NCBI GenBank assembly: GCA_035525495.1
Contig: DATLED010000024.1
Span: 24,365 to 88,364, forward strand
Direction: 5' to 3'
DNA length: 64,000 bases
Source: DATLED01 sp035525495
GTDB taxonomy: Bacteria; Actinomycetota; Acidimicrobiia; Acidimicrobiales; CADCTF01
How positions within the stretch are numbered: the first letter of the stretch is position 1; every line of letters begins with the position of its first letter. Under the pieces are notes generated by a model. That model did not search any database. It was not told the DNA's origin and saw nothing but the letters and a program-made list of their open reading frames with translations. The position numbers and the translations under genes were made by a program. Below are positions 15,730 through 24,300 of this stretch, piece after piece.

Positions 15730-16386
15730 GTGGCCCGGACCGATCCCTGGATCCGCTGGGACTGGGTCCGCGACCACACCGACGTCATCGCCGAGCGGCT
15801 CCTCGCCCACCTCGAGCTGACGGGCATCACCCTCGCCATCGGACTCGTGATCGCCCTTCCCCTCGGCGTCGCCTGCTTCCGCTCGCGCCGCGTCTACCCG
15901 GTGGTCCTCGGGGTCGCCGGCGTGATCTACACGATCCCGAGCCTCGCCCTGTTCGCGCTCTTGATCCCGTTCACGGGGCTGAGCCGAACGACGTCGATCA
16001 TCCCGCTCGTCAGCTACACGCTGCTGATCCTCGTCCGCAACGTCGTCGCGGGACTCCAGTCGGTACCGGCCGAGGTCAGGGAGTCGGCGAGGGGCATGGG
16101 GTACTCGTCCACGCGTCAGCTCCTGCGCATCGAGCTGCCCCTCGCGCTTCCGGCGATCATCGCTGGCGTCCGGATCACGTCGGTGACGACGATCGGCCTC
16201 GTCACGATCACCTCGCTCATCGGCGAACAGAGCCTCGGACTGATGATCCTCGACGGCCTGTACCGGGACTTCCGGACGCCGCTCGTCGTCGGCACGATCC
16301 TGATCGTCACGCTTTCGGTGCTCGCGGACGTGGTCTTCCTCGCGCTGCAGCGCGTGCTCACCCCGTGGGCCCGGAGCGCTGCCTGA
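15730..16386 (+). CDS. osmoprotectant ABC transporter permease 1
   Basis: A 218-residue binding-protein-dependent permease (MetI-like fold) of the OpuBB/ProW group with five or six helices. It has the EAA-type coupling loop VPAEVRESARGMGYSSTRQL. IYTIPSLALFALLIPF is typical of glycine-betaine/choline permeases. GTG at 15730 is used because of the box at 15717-15722. The following permease gene starts one base after the stop, and both probably form a heterodimeric channel. Confidence 0.9.
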   Translation: MARTDPWIRWDWVRDHTDVIAERLLAHLELTGITLAIGLVIALPLGVACFRSRRVYPVVLGVAGVIYTIPSLALFALLIPFTGLSRTTSIIPLVSYTLLILVRNVVAGLQSVPAEVRESARGMGYSSTRQLLRIELPLALPAIIAGVRITSVTTIGLVTITSLIGEQSLGLMILDGLYRDFRTPLVVGTILIVTLSVLADVVFLALQRVLTPWARSAA

Positions 16387-16387
16387 C

Positions 16388-17077
16388 ATGGACTTCCTCT
16401 CGAGCGTCGTCGAGTACTTCTCCACCGCCGCCAACTGGTGGGGCACCGAGGGGATGGTCCACCGTCTCGTCGAGCACGTGGGCATGTCGGCGGCGGCGCT
16501 GGCGACGGCGATGCTGATCGCGCTTCCGGTCGGTCTCGTCCTCGGGCACACCGGCCGGGGCGGTGCCGTCGCGGTCAACCTGTCGAACCTCGGCCGCGCC
16601 GTGCCCTCGTTCGCCATCATCGTGCTCATGGCTTCGATCGTCGGGATCGGCGCCAAACCCGCGTACATCGCCCTCGTCGCGCTCGCCGTCCCGCCGATGG
16701 TGACGAACACCTTCACTGCCATCCAAGGCGTCGACCGCGAGGTGCGGGAGGCGGCCGTCGGCATGGGCCTGACCGGCCGGCAGGTGCTGGCCCGCGTCGA
16801 GGTGCCGATGGGGCTGCCACTGATGATGGCGGGCATCCGGACGTCGGCGGTCCAGGTGGTGGCCACGGCGACGCTCGCCGCCCTCGTCGGGTGGGGTGGG
16901 CTGGGTCGGTACATCATCGACGGGCTGGCGACGAGGGACTTCCAGGAGGTGTTCGCCGGTGCCCTGTTGGTGGCCGTCCTGTCGTTGCTCGTCGAGGTCG
17001 GGCTCAGCGTGCTGCAGCGGGTGATCGTTCCCAACGGACTCCGCGGAAGGCTCGTCGCCACGGCCGATCTGGACTAA
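16388..17077 (+). CDS. osmoprotectant ABC transporter permease 2
   Basis: A 229-residue paralogue of the preceding permease. It has the same fold, coupling loop VDREVREAAVGMGLTGRQVL and segment GRAVPSFAIIVLMASIVGIG. Heterodimeric permeases of this kind occur in OpuB/OpuC-type systems. It is followed after 30 bp by the binding-protein gene. Confidence 0.9.
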   Translation: MDFLSSVVEYFSTAANWWGTEGMVHRLVEHVGMSAAALATAMLIALPVGLVLGHTGRGGAVAVNLSNLGRAVPSFAIIVLMASIVGIGAKPAYIALVALAVPPMVTNTFTAIQGVDREVREAAVGMGLTGRQVLARVEVPMGLPLMMAGIRTSAVQVVATATLAALVGWGGLGRYIIDGLATRDFQEVFAGALLVAVLSLLVEVGLSVLQRVIVPNGLRGRLVATADLD

Positions 17078-17107
17078 GCACTTCCAATCCGAACAGGAAG
17101 GAAACCC

Positions 17108-18085
17108 ATGCGGAACTCCCGTCTTGGTGTCGTTGGGGCGATGCTCGTCGCGTTGGTGCTGCTGGTCGGCGCCTGCGGCGACTCGGGTGACGACACCGAC
17201 AACGCGGCCGGCGACAACGACTCGACGGCCACCACCGCTGCGGACGGCGAAGGCACGTGCTCGACGTTCTCGGGCTCTGACGCGCTCACCGTCGGCGGCA
17301 CGAACTTCAGTGAGCAGGAGATCGTCGCCGAGATCTACGCGCAGTGCCTCGAGGCTGCAGGCTTCAAGGTCGACACGAAGCTGAAGATCGGCTCCCGTGA
17401 GATCGTCCTGCCGGCGCTCGAGAAGGGCGACATCGACCTGTACCCCGAGTACGTGGGCACGCTGCTCACGTTCCTCAAGGGCACGCCGACCTCCGACGTC
17501 GACAAGACGGTCGCCGACCTCCAGGCGGCCCTGAAGGCGAAGAACCTCCAGGTGCTCGAGCCCGCCGAGGCCGAGGACAAGAACGGGTTCGCGGTGACCA
17601 AGGCGACCGCCGACCGGCTGAAGCTCCGGACGCTGTCCGACCTCAAGGGCAAGGCCTCGGACCTCGTGTTCGGCGCCGGCCCTGAGTGCGACCAGCGGCC
17701 GCTGTGCCTCGTCGGCCTCAAGGACACCTACGGCCTCGGCTTCAAGGAGGTCAAGAAGCTCGACTCCGGTGGCCCGCTGACCAAGGACGCCTTGGAGAAG
17801 GGCGACATCGACGTCGGCCTGATCTTCACCTCCGACGGTGCGGTCGCCGCACGCGGGTTCGTGGTCCTCGAGGACGACAAGAACCTGCAGCCGCCGGACA
17901 ACGTCGTGCCGATCGTGCGCACCGACGTCGTCAAGGGCGACCTCGAGGAGCTGTTGAACTCGATCTCGGCGAAGCTCACGACCGAGGGACTCTCGGCTCT
18001 CAACAAGCAGGTCGACATCGACAAGGCGGATCCTGCGGACGTCGCCAAGACGTGGCTGCAGGAGAACGGCTTCATTGCCGAGTAG
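17108..18085 (+). CDS. osmoprotectant-binding lipoprotein (OpuAC/ProX family)
   Basis: A 325-residue lipoprotein with lipobox LVGAC near residue 23, an acidic Ser/Thr linker and an OpuAC-type substrate-binding domain. VGGTNFSEQEIVAEIYAQCL and EKGDIDLYPEYVGTLL are family signatures; Tyr in YPEY often lines the quaternary-amine cage. Unlike the leaderless genes nearby it has a strong ribosome-binding site (AGGAAGGA at 17095-17102), in keeping with the high level needed for a binding protein. Substrate is probably glycine betaine, choline, carnitine or proline betaine. Confidence 0.9.
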   Translation: MRNSRLGVVGAMLVALVLLVGACGDSGDDTDNAAGDNDSTATTAADGEGTCSTFSGSDALTVGGTNFSEQEIVAEIYAQCLEAAGFKVDTKLKIGSREIVLPALEKGDIDLYPEYVGTLLTFLKGTPTSDVDKTVADLQAALKAKNLQVLEPAEAEDKNGFAVTKATADRLKLRTLSDLKGKASDLVFGAGPECDQRPLCLVGLKDTYGLGFKEVKKLDSGGPLTKDALEKGDIDVGLIFTSDGAVAARGFVVLEDDKNLQPPDNVVPIVRTDVVKGDLEELLNSISAKLTTEGLSALNKQVDIDKADPADVAKTWLQENGFIAE

Positions 18086-18635
18086 CCGTTCGTTCCCCCG
18101 CCTCCACCGGGAGCGCCAAGGCGTTTCCCGGTGGGGCGAGGGGACACGTCCACCGGGGGCTGTACGAACAGCTCGGGTGGTACGCGAAGTTGAAGTCGAC
18201 GACGAGGGCGCCGGTGGGGGTCGTCCCCAGGTCGGCGCCCTTGACCGTGTCGAGGAGGTAGCGGCCGCCGCCATAGGTCGTGGCGCCGTTGGTCGCGTCC
18301 TTGAAGGGCAGGAACACACCGCCGCCGTAGCCGTCGAGCCAGAACACGTCGAGGTCGCCGATCGGAAGGTGGAGCGTCCCGAAGCGGGTGAAGCGAGCTT
18401 CGTCGGTGACGTACGGGGTGGGTTTGACGTCGGTGTCCACGTCGGCCTCGTAGCGGAGGTCCGGTCGCAGTGGCCAGTACTCGGGCGCGGCGGCGCCGGG
18501 CTCGAGCGGGCTGTCGGGGTGGGTGGTGAACAGCTCGTGGCGCGCATCGCGGAACGCCGCCAGGTCGCCGTCGTTGCGAGCGGCCGCGTACATGGCGGCC
18601 ACGCGGCGCCGGTAGTCGAGGAGCGTGAGCGACAT
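18072..18635 (-). CDS. DUF1684 family protein
   Basis: A 187-residue protein of unknown function. The C-terminal half carries the family hallmarks: DFNFAYHPSCSYSPRWTCPL, then NALALPVEAGER. The ATG at 18635 overlaps the stop of the upstream gene (TGATG). Its last codons overlap the 3' end of the osmoprotectant-binding gene by 14 bp. Members are cytoplasmic and widespread in actinobacteria; the Cys/Asn/Tyr pattern suggests a binding pocket, but no reaction is known to me. Confidence 0.85.
   Translation of the reverse strand: MSLTLLDYRRRVAAMYAAARNDGDLAAFRDARHELFTTHPDSPLEPGAAAPEYWPLRPDLRYEADVDTDVKPTPYVTDEARFTRFGTLHLPIGDLDVFWLDGYGGGVFLPFKDATNGATTYGGGRYLLDTVKGADLGTTPTGALVVDFNFAYHPSCSYSPRWTCPLAPPGNALALPVEAGERTATRQ
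18104..18134 (+). terminator. hairpin downstream of the osmoprotectant importer
   Basis: CCACCGGGAGCGCC pairs with GGCGTTTCCCGGTGG with one bulge, starting 19 bp after the binding-protein stop. There is no T-run. It lies inside the coding sequence of the convergent DUF1684 gene, where it encodes the C terminus. Confidence 0.5.
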
Positions 18636-19138
18636 CAGGTGACCTGGCCCGCGTAGCGATCCCACGGCCACGGGTTGCCCGACCCGTAGCGGGTGACGCC
18701 CGGGCCCGTCGGCGCCGGGATGGGGCCGAGGCTGCCGGCCGCCACGCGGAGGAGGGTGCGCGGGAAGACGATCGCGAACGGGTCGCCGGCCACTTCGACG
18801 ATGGACGTGCCGGTGGTGACGGCGCCGGCGATGCGCGACCAGTCCACGAGCATGGTCGAGCACGCCTCCGGCCAAGCCGCGGTGTGGCGCCGCCGCAGCG
18901 CTCCCGTGACGGCGCCGTCGTCGAACGCGAAGGACGCCTCGCCTTCGAGGCGGCACCACGAGACCCATGTGGCGCGCCCGCCGCCGGCAACGATCCGTTC
19001 GTCCACCCGAAGCCCGCCGGGTGGCCGCGCGACGGATTTCTCCCACCACACGAGCGAGCGGCCGTCGCGAACGGCCACGGAGCCGCCGGCGTCGGCGGGC
19101 ACGGCGTCGTCGACGAGCGCCAGCCATCGCCACGTCAC
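18635..19138 (-). CDS. protein of unknown function
   Basis: A 167-residue protein that I cannot assign. It is Trp-rich and predicted soluble, with alternating beta-type segments (RSLVWWEKS, TWVSWCRLEGEASF, IVEVAGDPFAIVFPR) and no signal peptide or metal motif. The GTG start overlaps the redoxin stop by 4 nt, and the stop overlaps the DUF1684 start by one base. It therefore sits in a three-gene coupled operon (redoxin, this gene, DUF1684), and a shared function is likely. Confidence 0.75.
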   Translation of the reverse strand: MTWRWLALVDDAVPADAGGSVAVRDGRSLVWWEKSVARPPGGLRVDERIVAGGGRATWVSWCRLEGEASFAFDDGAVTGALRRRHTAAWPEACSTMLVDWSRIAGAVTTGTSIVEVAGDPFAIVFPRTLLRVAAGSLGPIPAPTGPGVTRYGSGNPWPWDRYAGQVT

Positions 19139-19644
19139 CGCTTCGGGACCTCCCAGTCCGGACGGATGTCACGCGTCACCTCGCGGAACGCGAGGCGGAG
19201 CTCCTCGTTGGTCGGACGTCCCCAGAACCAGTAGCCGTTCCACGCAGCGTGCACGCTGAGCCCAGGTCGCAACACGAAGGCCGCCGGGTAGTAGGGGTCG
19301 TGCATGGTGTCGGTCGCCTCCCGCAGCTCGAGCTCGTCGACGTAGCGCCGTTCGGCATCGCAGAGGAACGTCCACCGCGCGCCGAGCCCGGCCCGGAAGG
19401 CCGAGGTCACGTTGGGGGGGTCGATGCTGATCGACACCATGCGGGTGTAGGCGACCTCCACCTCGTCCTGCAGCGCGACGAGCTGGCGGAGGAACTGCTG
19501 CTCCTTCGGGCACCACCAACCGCGGTAGAAGTGCACGAACGTCGGGTCGCCACCGACGAGGAGCGACAACGAGCGGAGATTGCCGGCATGGTCGGTCAGC
19601 TCGAGGTCCGGGAACTCGCCGCCGGCGTGGAGATCGGATCGCAC
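19135..19644 (-). CDS. peroxiredoxin-like/redoxin domain protein
   Basis: A thioredoxin-fold protein of about 169 residues resembling AhpC/TSA-like proteins. The single Cys is in HFYRGWWCPKEQ, where peroxiredoxin-like-2 proteins have CPxC; the second Cys is replaced here. The fold continues with ISIDPPNVTSAF and a C-terminal sheet. GTG at 19644 gives the normal N terminus (MRSDLHAGGEFPDLEL). A TTG at 19701 would overlap the divergent pirin start. Activity may be one-Cys thiol peroxidase or purely structural. Confidence 0.75.
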   Translation of the reverse strand: MRSDLHAGGEFPDLELTDHAGNLRSLSLLVGGDPTFVHFYRGWWCPKEQQFLRQLVALQDEVEVAYTRMVSISIDPPNVTSAFRAGLGARWTFLCDAERRYVDELELREATDTMHDPYYPAAFVLRPGLSVHAAWNGYWFWGRPTNEELRLAFREVTRDIRPDWEVPKR

Positions 19645-19695
19645 GGTGCCATTGTCGTCGGGAATGTTCCGGCTCCTGACGAGGTTTTGTTGCAC

Positions 19696-20424
19696 ATGCA
19701 ATCAGTGATCGACGTGCGACGCGGCGACGAGCGGATGAAGACCCGCATCGGTTGGCTCGACTCGAAGCACAGCTTCAGCTTCGGTCGCCACCACGACCCA
19801 GCCAACACCCACTTCGGGTTGCTGCTGGTGAACAACGACGACATCGTCGCCGCGGGCTCGGGGTTCGAGACGCACCCGCACCGCGACATGGAGATCATCA
19901 CGTGGGTCCTCGACGGCGAGCTCGAGCACAAGGACTCCGAGGGCAACCGCGGCCTCATCTATCCGGGCCTGGCGCAGAGAATGAGCGCAGGCACCGGGAT
20001 CTGGCACAGCGAGATGAACCCCCGTGGCGACGAGGCCGCGCACTTCGTCCAGATGTGGGTCGTGCCCGACACCGAGCGCATCGACCCCGGCTACGAGCAG
20101 CTCGACATCAACGCCGAGCTGGCGAAGGGCGGGCTCGTGCCGGTCGCCTCCGGCAAGGGCCACGACGCCGCCATCGCGATCCGCCAGCGCGACGCCGTCC
20201 TGTGGGCCGGCCGTCTCGGCGCCGACGAGCGGTTGGCGCTGCCGGACGCTCCATATCTCCATCTGTTCGTGGCCTTGGGCGCCGTCGATCTCGATGGTGC
20301 CGGTCGTCTCGTCGCCGGCGATGCGGTGCGACTGACCGCCGCCGGCGGGCAGTCACTCCAGGCCGATCCCGAAGGCGCAGAGATCCTCGTCTGGGGGATG
20401 CACGCTCGCGCGCCGCTCGGGTAA
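19696..20424 (+). CDS. pirin family protein (bicupin)
   Basis: A 242-residue bicupin. The N-terminal cupin carries the metal-binding set THPHRDMEIITWVLDGELEH with a later Glu/His, and AGTGIWHSEMNP is a pirin hallmark. YhhW-type pirins bind Fe and some have quercetinase activity; actinobacterial pirin can bind pyruvate dehydrogenase. The start is ATG 19696 or GTG 19705, which gives the more usual VIDVRRG start. It is divergent from the redoxin operon. Confidence 0.9.
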   Translation: MQSVIDVRRGDERMKTRIGWLDSKHSFSFGRHHDPANTHFGLLLVNNDDIVAAGSGFETHPHRDMEIITWVLDGELEHKDSEGNRGLIYPGLAQRMSAGTGIWHSEMNPRGDEAAHFVQMWVVPDTERIDPGYEQLDINAELAKGGLVPVASGKGHDAAIAIRQRDAVLWAGRLGADERLALPDAPYLHLFVALGAVDLDGAGRLVAGDAVRLTAAGGQSLQADPEGAEILVWGMHARAPLG

Positions 20425-20452
20425 GTCGGGCCGGAGCGGCGCCCTGGCGGGG

Positions 20453-20626
20453 TCAGCCAGGAGCGATGGTGTCGTCGACCGCTTCGTCCTCGGTGCCGGC
20501 ATCGACGAACCGGGGCTCGTCATCGAGCTCGGTCCCATCGTTCACGTCTTCGCGGACGTCCTCGATGCGCTCCTGGAGGTCGTCGAGCTGGTTCTGGTCG
20601 GGGCCCGAACTGCCGCCGGTGCTCAT
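20453..20626 (-). CDS. 57-residue acidic protein coupled to the hemerythrin gene
   Basis: A short gene whose ATG overlaps the stop of the hemerythrin-domain gene (ATGA) and that ends with TGA at 20453. The product is strongly acidic, with a central amphipathic helix (NQLDDLQERIEDVREDVND) and a disordered Glu/Asp-rich tail. It has no Cys or His, so it is not a metal protein. The coupling and the coherent helix argue that it is real. Function is unknown; a partner of the hemerythrin protein is a reasonable guess. Confidence 0.65.
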   Translation of the reverse strand: MSTGGSSGPDQNQLDDLQERIEDVREDVNDGTELDDEPRFVDAGTEDEAVDDTIAPG

Positions 20627-21207
20627 CGGGACTTGCCGTTGTTGGCGGCGACGAGGCGGCCGACCGCTTCCTTGCCCGCGGTGATCGCACCGTCGAGGAC
20701 GGCGATCGGGAGGCCGAGGAGGATGTTGAACGGCGGGACATCGGGGACGAGCGGGTGGGCCCGGGTCGGGGCGACCTTCTTGGCCGCCTCCATCAGCTCG
20801 CCCATGGTGATGAGCTCCTCGACGGTGAATGCGTCCCGTGCCTGCGGGAACATGTCGTTCTCCTCCTCCTCGACGTGGTGGCGCACGCTCTCGATGAGGA
20901 CGGTGAACTTGGCGCGGAAGCGCTCGTGGGCCGGCGCGAGCTTCTCGAGCTCGGACAGCGTCGCCTTGACGACGTGGTGCTCCTCGAGGCCCTCGAGGAC
21001 GGTGAAGGCCTGCTCGTCGCCGAGCTTCGCTCGAATGGCCGGATAGAAGACCTGCTCCTCGACGACGGCGTGCTGCGACAGATGCTCGATCACGAGGTCA
21101 CGGACCCGCGCCAGCTCTTCGACATCGTCCGGCCCGGCCGTCTCGAAGCGCCGGAAGAGCTCCTCGACGTTGCCGTGGTCCTGCTTCAGAAGGGTGAGCG
21201 CGTTCAT
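20623..21207 (-). CDS. hemerythrin HHE-domain protein
   Basis: A 194-residue protein whose first 140 residues form a four-helix hemerythrin-like domain. Likely iron ligands are His in LLKQDHGNVEELF, LIEHLSQHAVVEEQVFYP, EEHHVVKATL and SVRHHVEEEENDMFP. Such proteins bind oxygen, nitric oxide or peroxide through a di-iron centre. A hydrophobic segment near residue 165 (FNILLGLPIAVLDGAITAG) could associate with the membrane. ATG 21207 is chosen as it begins at the domain edge (MNALTLLKQDHG) and has a GAGGG upstream. Confidence 0.88.
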   Translation of the reverse strand: MNALTLLKQDHGNVEELFRRFETAGPDDVEELARVRDLVIEHLSQHAVVEEQVFYPAIRAKLGDEQAFTVLEGLEEHHVVKATLSELEKLAPAHERFRAKFTVLIESVRHHVEEEENDMFPQARDAFTVEELITMGELMEAAKKVAPTRAHPLVPDVPPFNILLGLPIAVLDGAITAGKEAVGRLVAANNGKSR

Positions 21208-21258
21208 CAACCCTCTTTTCCCCGTTCCCGCCCCTGCGAACCGGAGCAAGCACGAGCG

Positions 21259-21306
21259 TTTTGTCATCAGGATCCCGCCCCCTGGGGCGGGATCCTGATG
21301 TCAAAA
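21259..21306 (-). terminator. long palindrome at the end of the cyclase/AAA gene (palindrome family copy 1)
   Basis: CATCAGGATCCCGCCCC (21265-21281) pairs perfectly with 21284-21300, flanked by TTTTG/CAAAA arms that extend the stem. The stop codon of the gene ending at 21301 lies in the right arm. Arm sequence is shared with the palindrome at 62965-63016, with a compensated base-pair change (A-T here, C-G there). It likely acts as a terminator and belongs to a dispersed palindrome family. Confidence 0.75.
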
Positions 21307-24300
21307 GGGAGCCGGAGGAGGCAAACCCGCGGCGCGGCGGAAGACGGCGTCCCACTCGGTCTCGAGGAGCCCCATCGCGGCCAGCCGCTCCTCGGCGTCG
21401 CCCCGCACCGCGTCGGCGTCGACAGCCTCCATGGCCGCCAAGGCCGACGACAGCGCCAACCGGGTCAGTGCCTGGTTGAGTCGGTCGCCGGTCGAATCGG
21501 CGATCGCAACCCCTGCCTCGAGTGCAGCTCGCGCCTCGTCGGCCCGGCCGAGACGCAGCAGCCCGAACCCTCGGCCGAAGCCCGCACCGATGCGGTCGAG
21601 GTAGGTCCCCTGTTCGACGGCGTCGGTCCGGTCGGCCACGGCGATCGCGTCCTCGGCCGCGCCCGTCACGGCGTGCGCCAACGCCAACGCGGCCCCCGCG
21701 GCGTGCACCGCCCCGGGACCGGCGGCGCGCGAGTAGGCGTCGAGCAGCACGGCCTCCGCCTGTTCGTCCCGTCCGAGCTGGAGCAGCGCCAGGCCCCGGG
21801 GGACCTCACGGTCGACCGGCAACCCCACCGTTCCTCCGCCACCCGGCGGCTCGAGCAGCTCGCCGAGGCCGAGGATCTGGTGCGCCTCGCCGAGCTGCAC
21901 CGCCGTGCCCGCGGTGATGAGGTGACCCATCTCACGACCGTCGGCGTCCATCCCGCTGTTGGCCAACGCGGACGCCGTCTCCAACAGCTCGCGCGCCTGC
22001 TTCAGCATCCCCGTCGCCAGCAACGCGCGGGACAGCGTCGCCACCGACCGCAGCTCACCGGTGACGTCGTCGATGGAGGCGAACCGCTCCCGTGCCGCCG
22101 TGCTCGCGGCAACTGCCTCGTCGGTGCGCCCCAACCACAGGCTCGTGGTCGCGCACAGCAGGCTCATCATCCCAGCGGCCCACGGATCCCCTCCGCTCTC
22201 GTAGTCGTCGAGCACGCGGTGGGCGAGGTCGTCGGCCTCGTCGAGATAGCCCTCCGCCAACCGCACCCATCCGAGCAACCCGTAGGCCCAGCCGAGACCC
22301 GCCCGGTCGCCGATCTCCGAGAACAGGCGCACCGCCTCGCCGATCCGCCGCTTCGCCTCCTCGACGTCACCGGCGCTCGTCGAGATCCAGGCCATGTTCT
22401 GTTGGGCCCACGCCTCGCCGCGGCGGTCGCTGAGCTCCTTGAACAGCGCCAGCGCCGCGGCGATGTTCGCCTCGGCGGCCGTGAGTCGACCGAGGAACAG
22501 GTCGGTCATCCCTCGCAACCGCCGAGCCGTCGCCTCGCCCGCGCGGTCGCCGACGGCCTGCCAACGACGGATGGCCTCGTCGAGGTTGGCGGCCGACTCG
22601 TACAGCGCGCCCTCGCTCTGCTCGATGTGCCCGCGCACGGTGTAGGCCGACGCCGCGCTCCACCCGTCTCCGGCCGCCTCGGACTGCGTCAGGACCGCCG
22701 CGACATCGGCGCGCGCTTCGTCGTGGCGGCGCAGCTCGGCCAACGCGGCGGCGCGCCGCACGAGGAAGCGGCGACGGTCGTCCGCGCGCTCCTCCGGCAG
22801 CAGCGCCAGCACGCGGGTGCACAGCTGCTCGGCCGGTGCCGGCGTCTCCCGGTGCTCCGCCTGCGTGATCGCCCGCTCGTACCAGGTGATCGCCTCCTCG
22901 AGGGTGTCGGTGGGCACGCCGTCGACGCCGCCGAGTTCAGCGTCGAGCTCCGCGGCGGCCCCGAAGTGATGCGCCAGCGCCTCGAGCTGCTCGCCCTCCC
23001 GCCCGCGTTCCTTGGCCTGCTGGCGGAGGAAGGCGCCGAGCCGGGCGTGGGCTCGCGCCCGCTCGCCCTTGGTCAACGTCTCGTAGGCCACCTCGCGCAC
23101 CAGATCGCTGCGGAACGCCCATTGGGTGCCGTCGATCGTGAGGAGGTCGCGCGAAACCAACGCATCGAGGTTTCGGCGCAGCGCGCCGTCGACGGGTCCG
23201 CCGAGGGCGGCCAGCGCCTCCACCGATCCGAGCCTGCCGATCACGGCGGCGTGATCGAGCACGCGGCGTTCCGGGGCCGGCAGATTGTCGACCCGCGTCG
23301 CCACGAGCGCCCGCAGCGTCGCCGGCAGCTCGCGCGGCGAACCTGCCTGGTGGACGAGCGCCGCCAGCTCCTCGAGGAAGAACGGGTTGCCGCCGCTGCG
23401 GGCGAGGACGGCGTCGAGCAGCTCTCGCGAGGGCGGGCCCTCCAGCAACGTCGTGAGCAGTGATTCGGCACCTTCGCGGTCGAGGGGATCGAGGTGCAGC
23501 GCGACGAGGTTGTGGCGACCCGGCGTCGGTGACCACCGCTCGGCCAGCTCCGGACGGCTGGTCGCGACGAGCGCGAACGGCAATCCCCGCATGCGGTCGG
23601 GGAGGTCCTCGACGAGATCGAGCACGAGCTGATCGGCCCAGTGCAGCTCGGACAGCGCGAGCACGAGTGGCTTGCGGTGGGCCATGTTCTGCAACAGCCC
23701 GACGAACGACGAAGTCGCGTGCTCGCGCGCCCGCGCCGGCTCCATCTCGGCGAGAGCCGAGGGGATGCCGAGGAGGTAGCCGAGGCCCTCGACGACGCGC
23801 TCCACGTCGGGGTCATCAATCGGTCGCTTCAGGCCCCACGCCACCTTCGAACGCGTCTTCTCGATCGAAGCCTCGGCGGTGTCGTCGAGGCGGAGGTCGA
23901 GCGCCTGGCGGACCGCCGCGGCGATCGGCCACCACACGTTGGCCTCGCCGTACGGGACGCACCGGCCCTCGAGCACCATCGCCGAGTGCTCGGACGCGGC
24001 GGTCGACGTGAGCTCTTCCGCCAGGCGGCTCTTCCCGATGCCTGCGTCACCGGTGAGCATCACCAGCTGCGGCCGTCTCCGCTCGAAGGCCATCGTCACC
24101 GACGAGCACAGGATGCCCATCTCCTGTTCGCGGCCGATCAACGGCGTGCGGGCGCGGCGGCGACGGTGCCCTGGCGGCGCCAGCGTCTCGAGGGCGACGA
24201 AGGCTTCGACGCGCTCGCCGCGGCCGCGTGCCTCGATGGCGCCGAGACTGTCATAGCGGACGACGTCTGCCGTCTCGTCGTGCGTCGCCGGGCCGACGAG

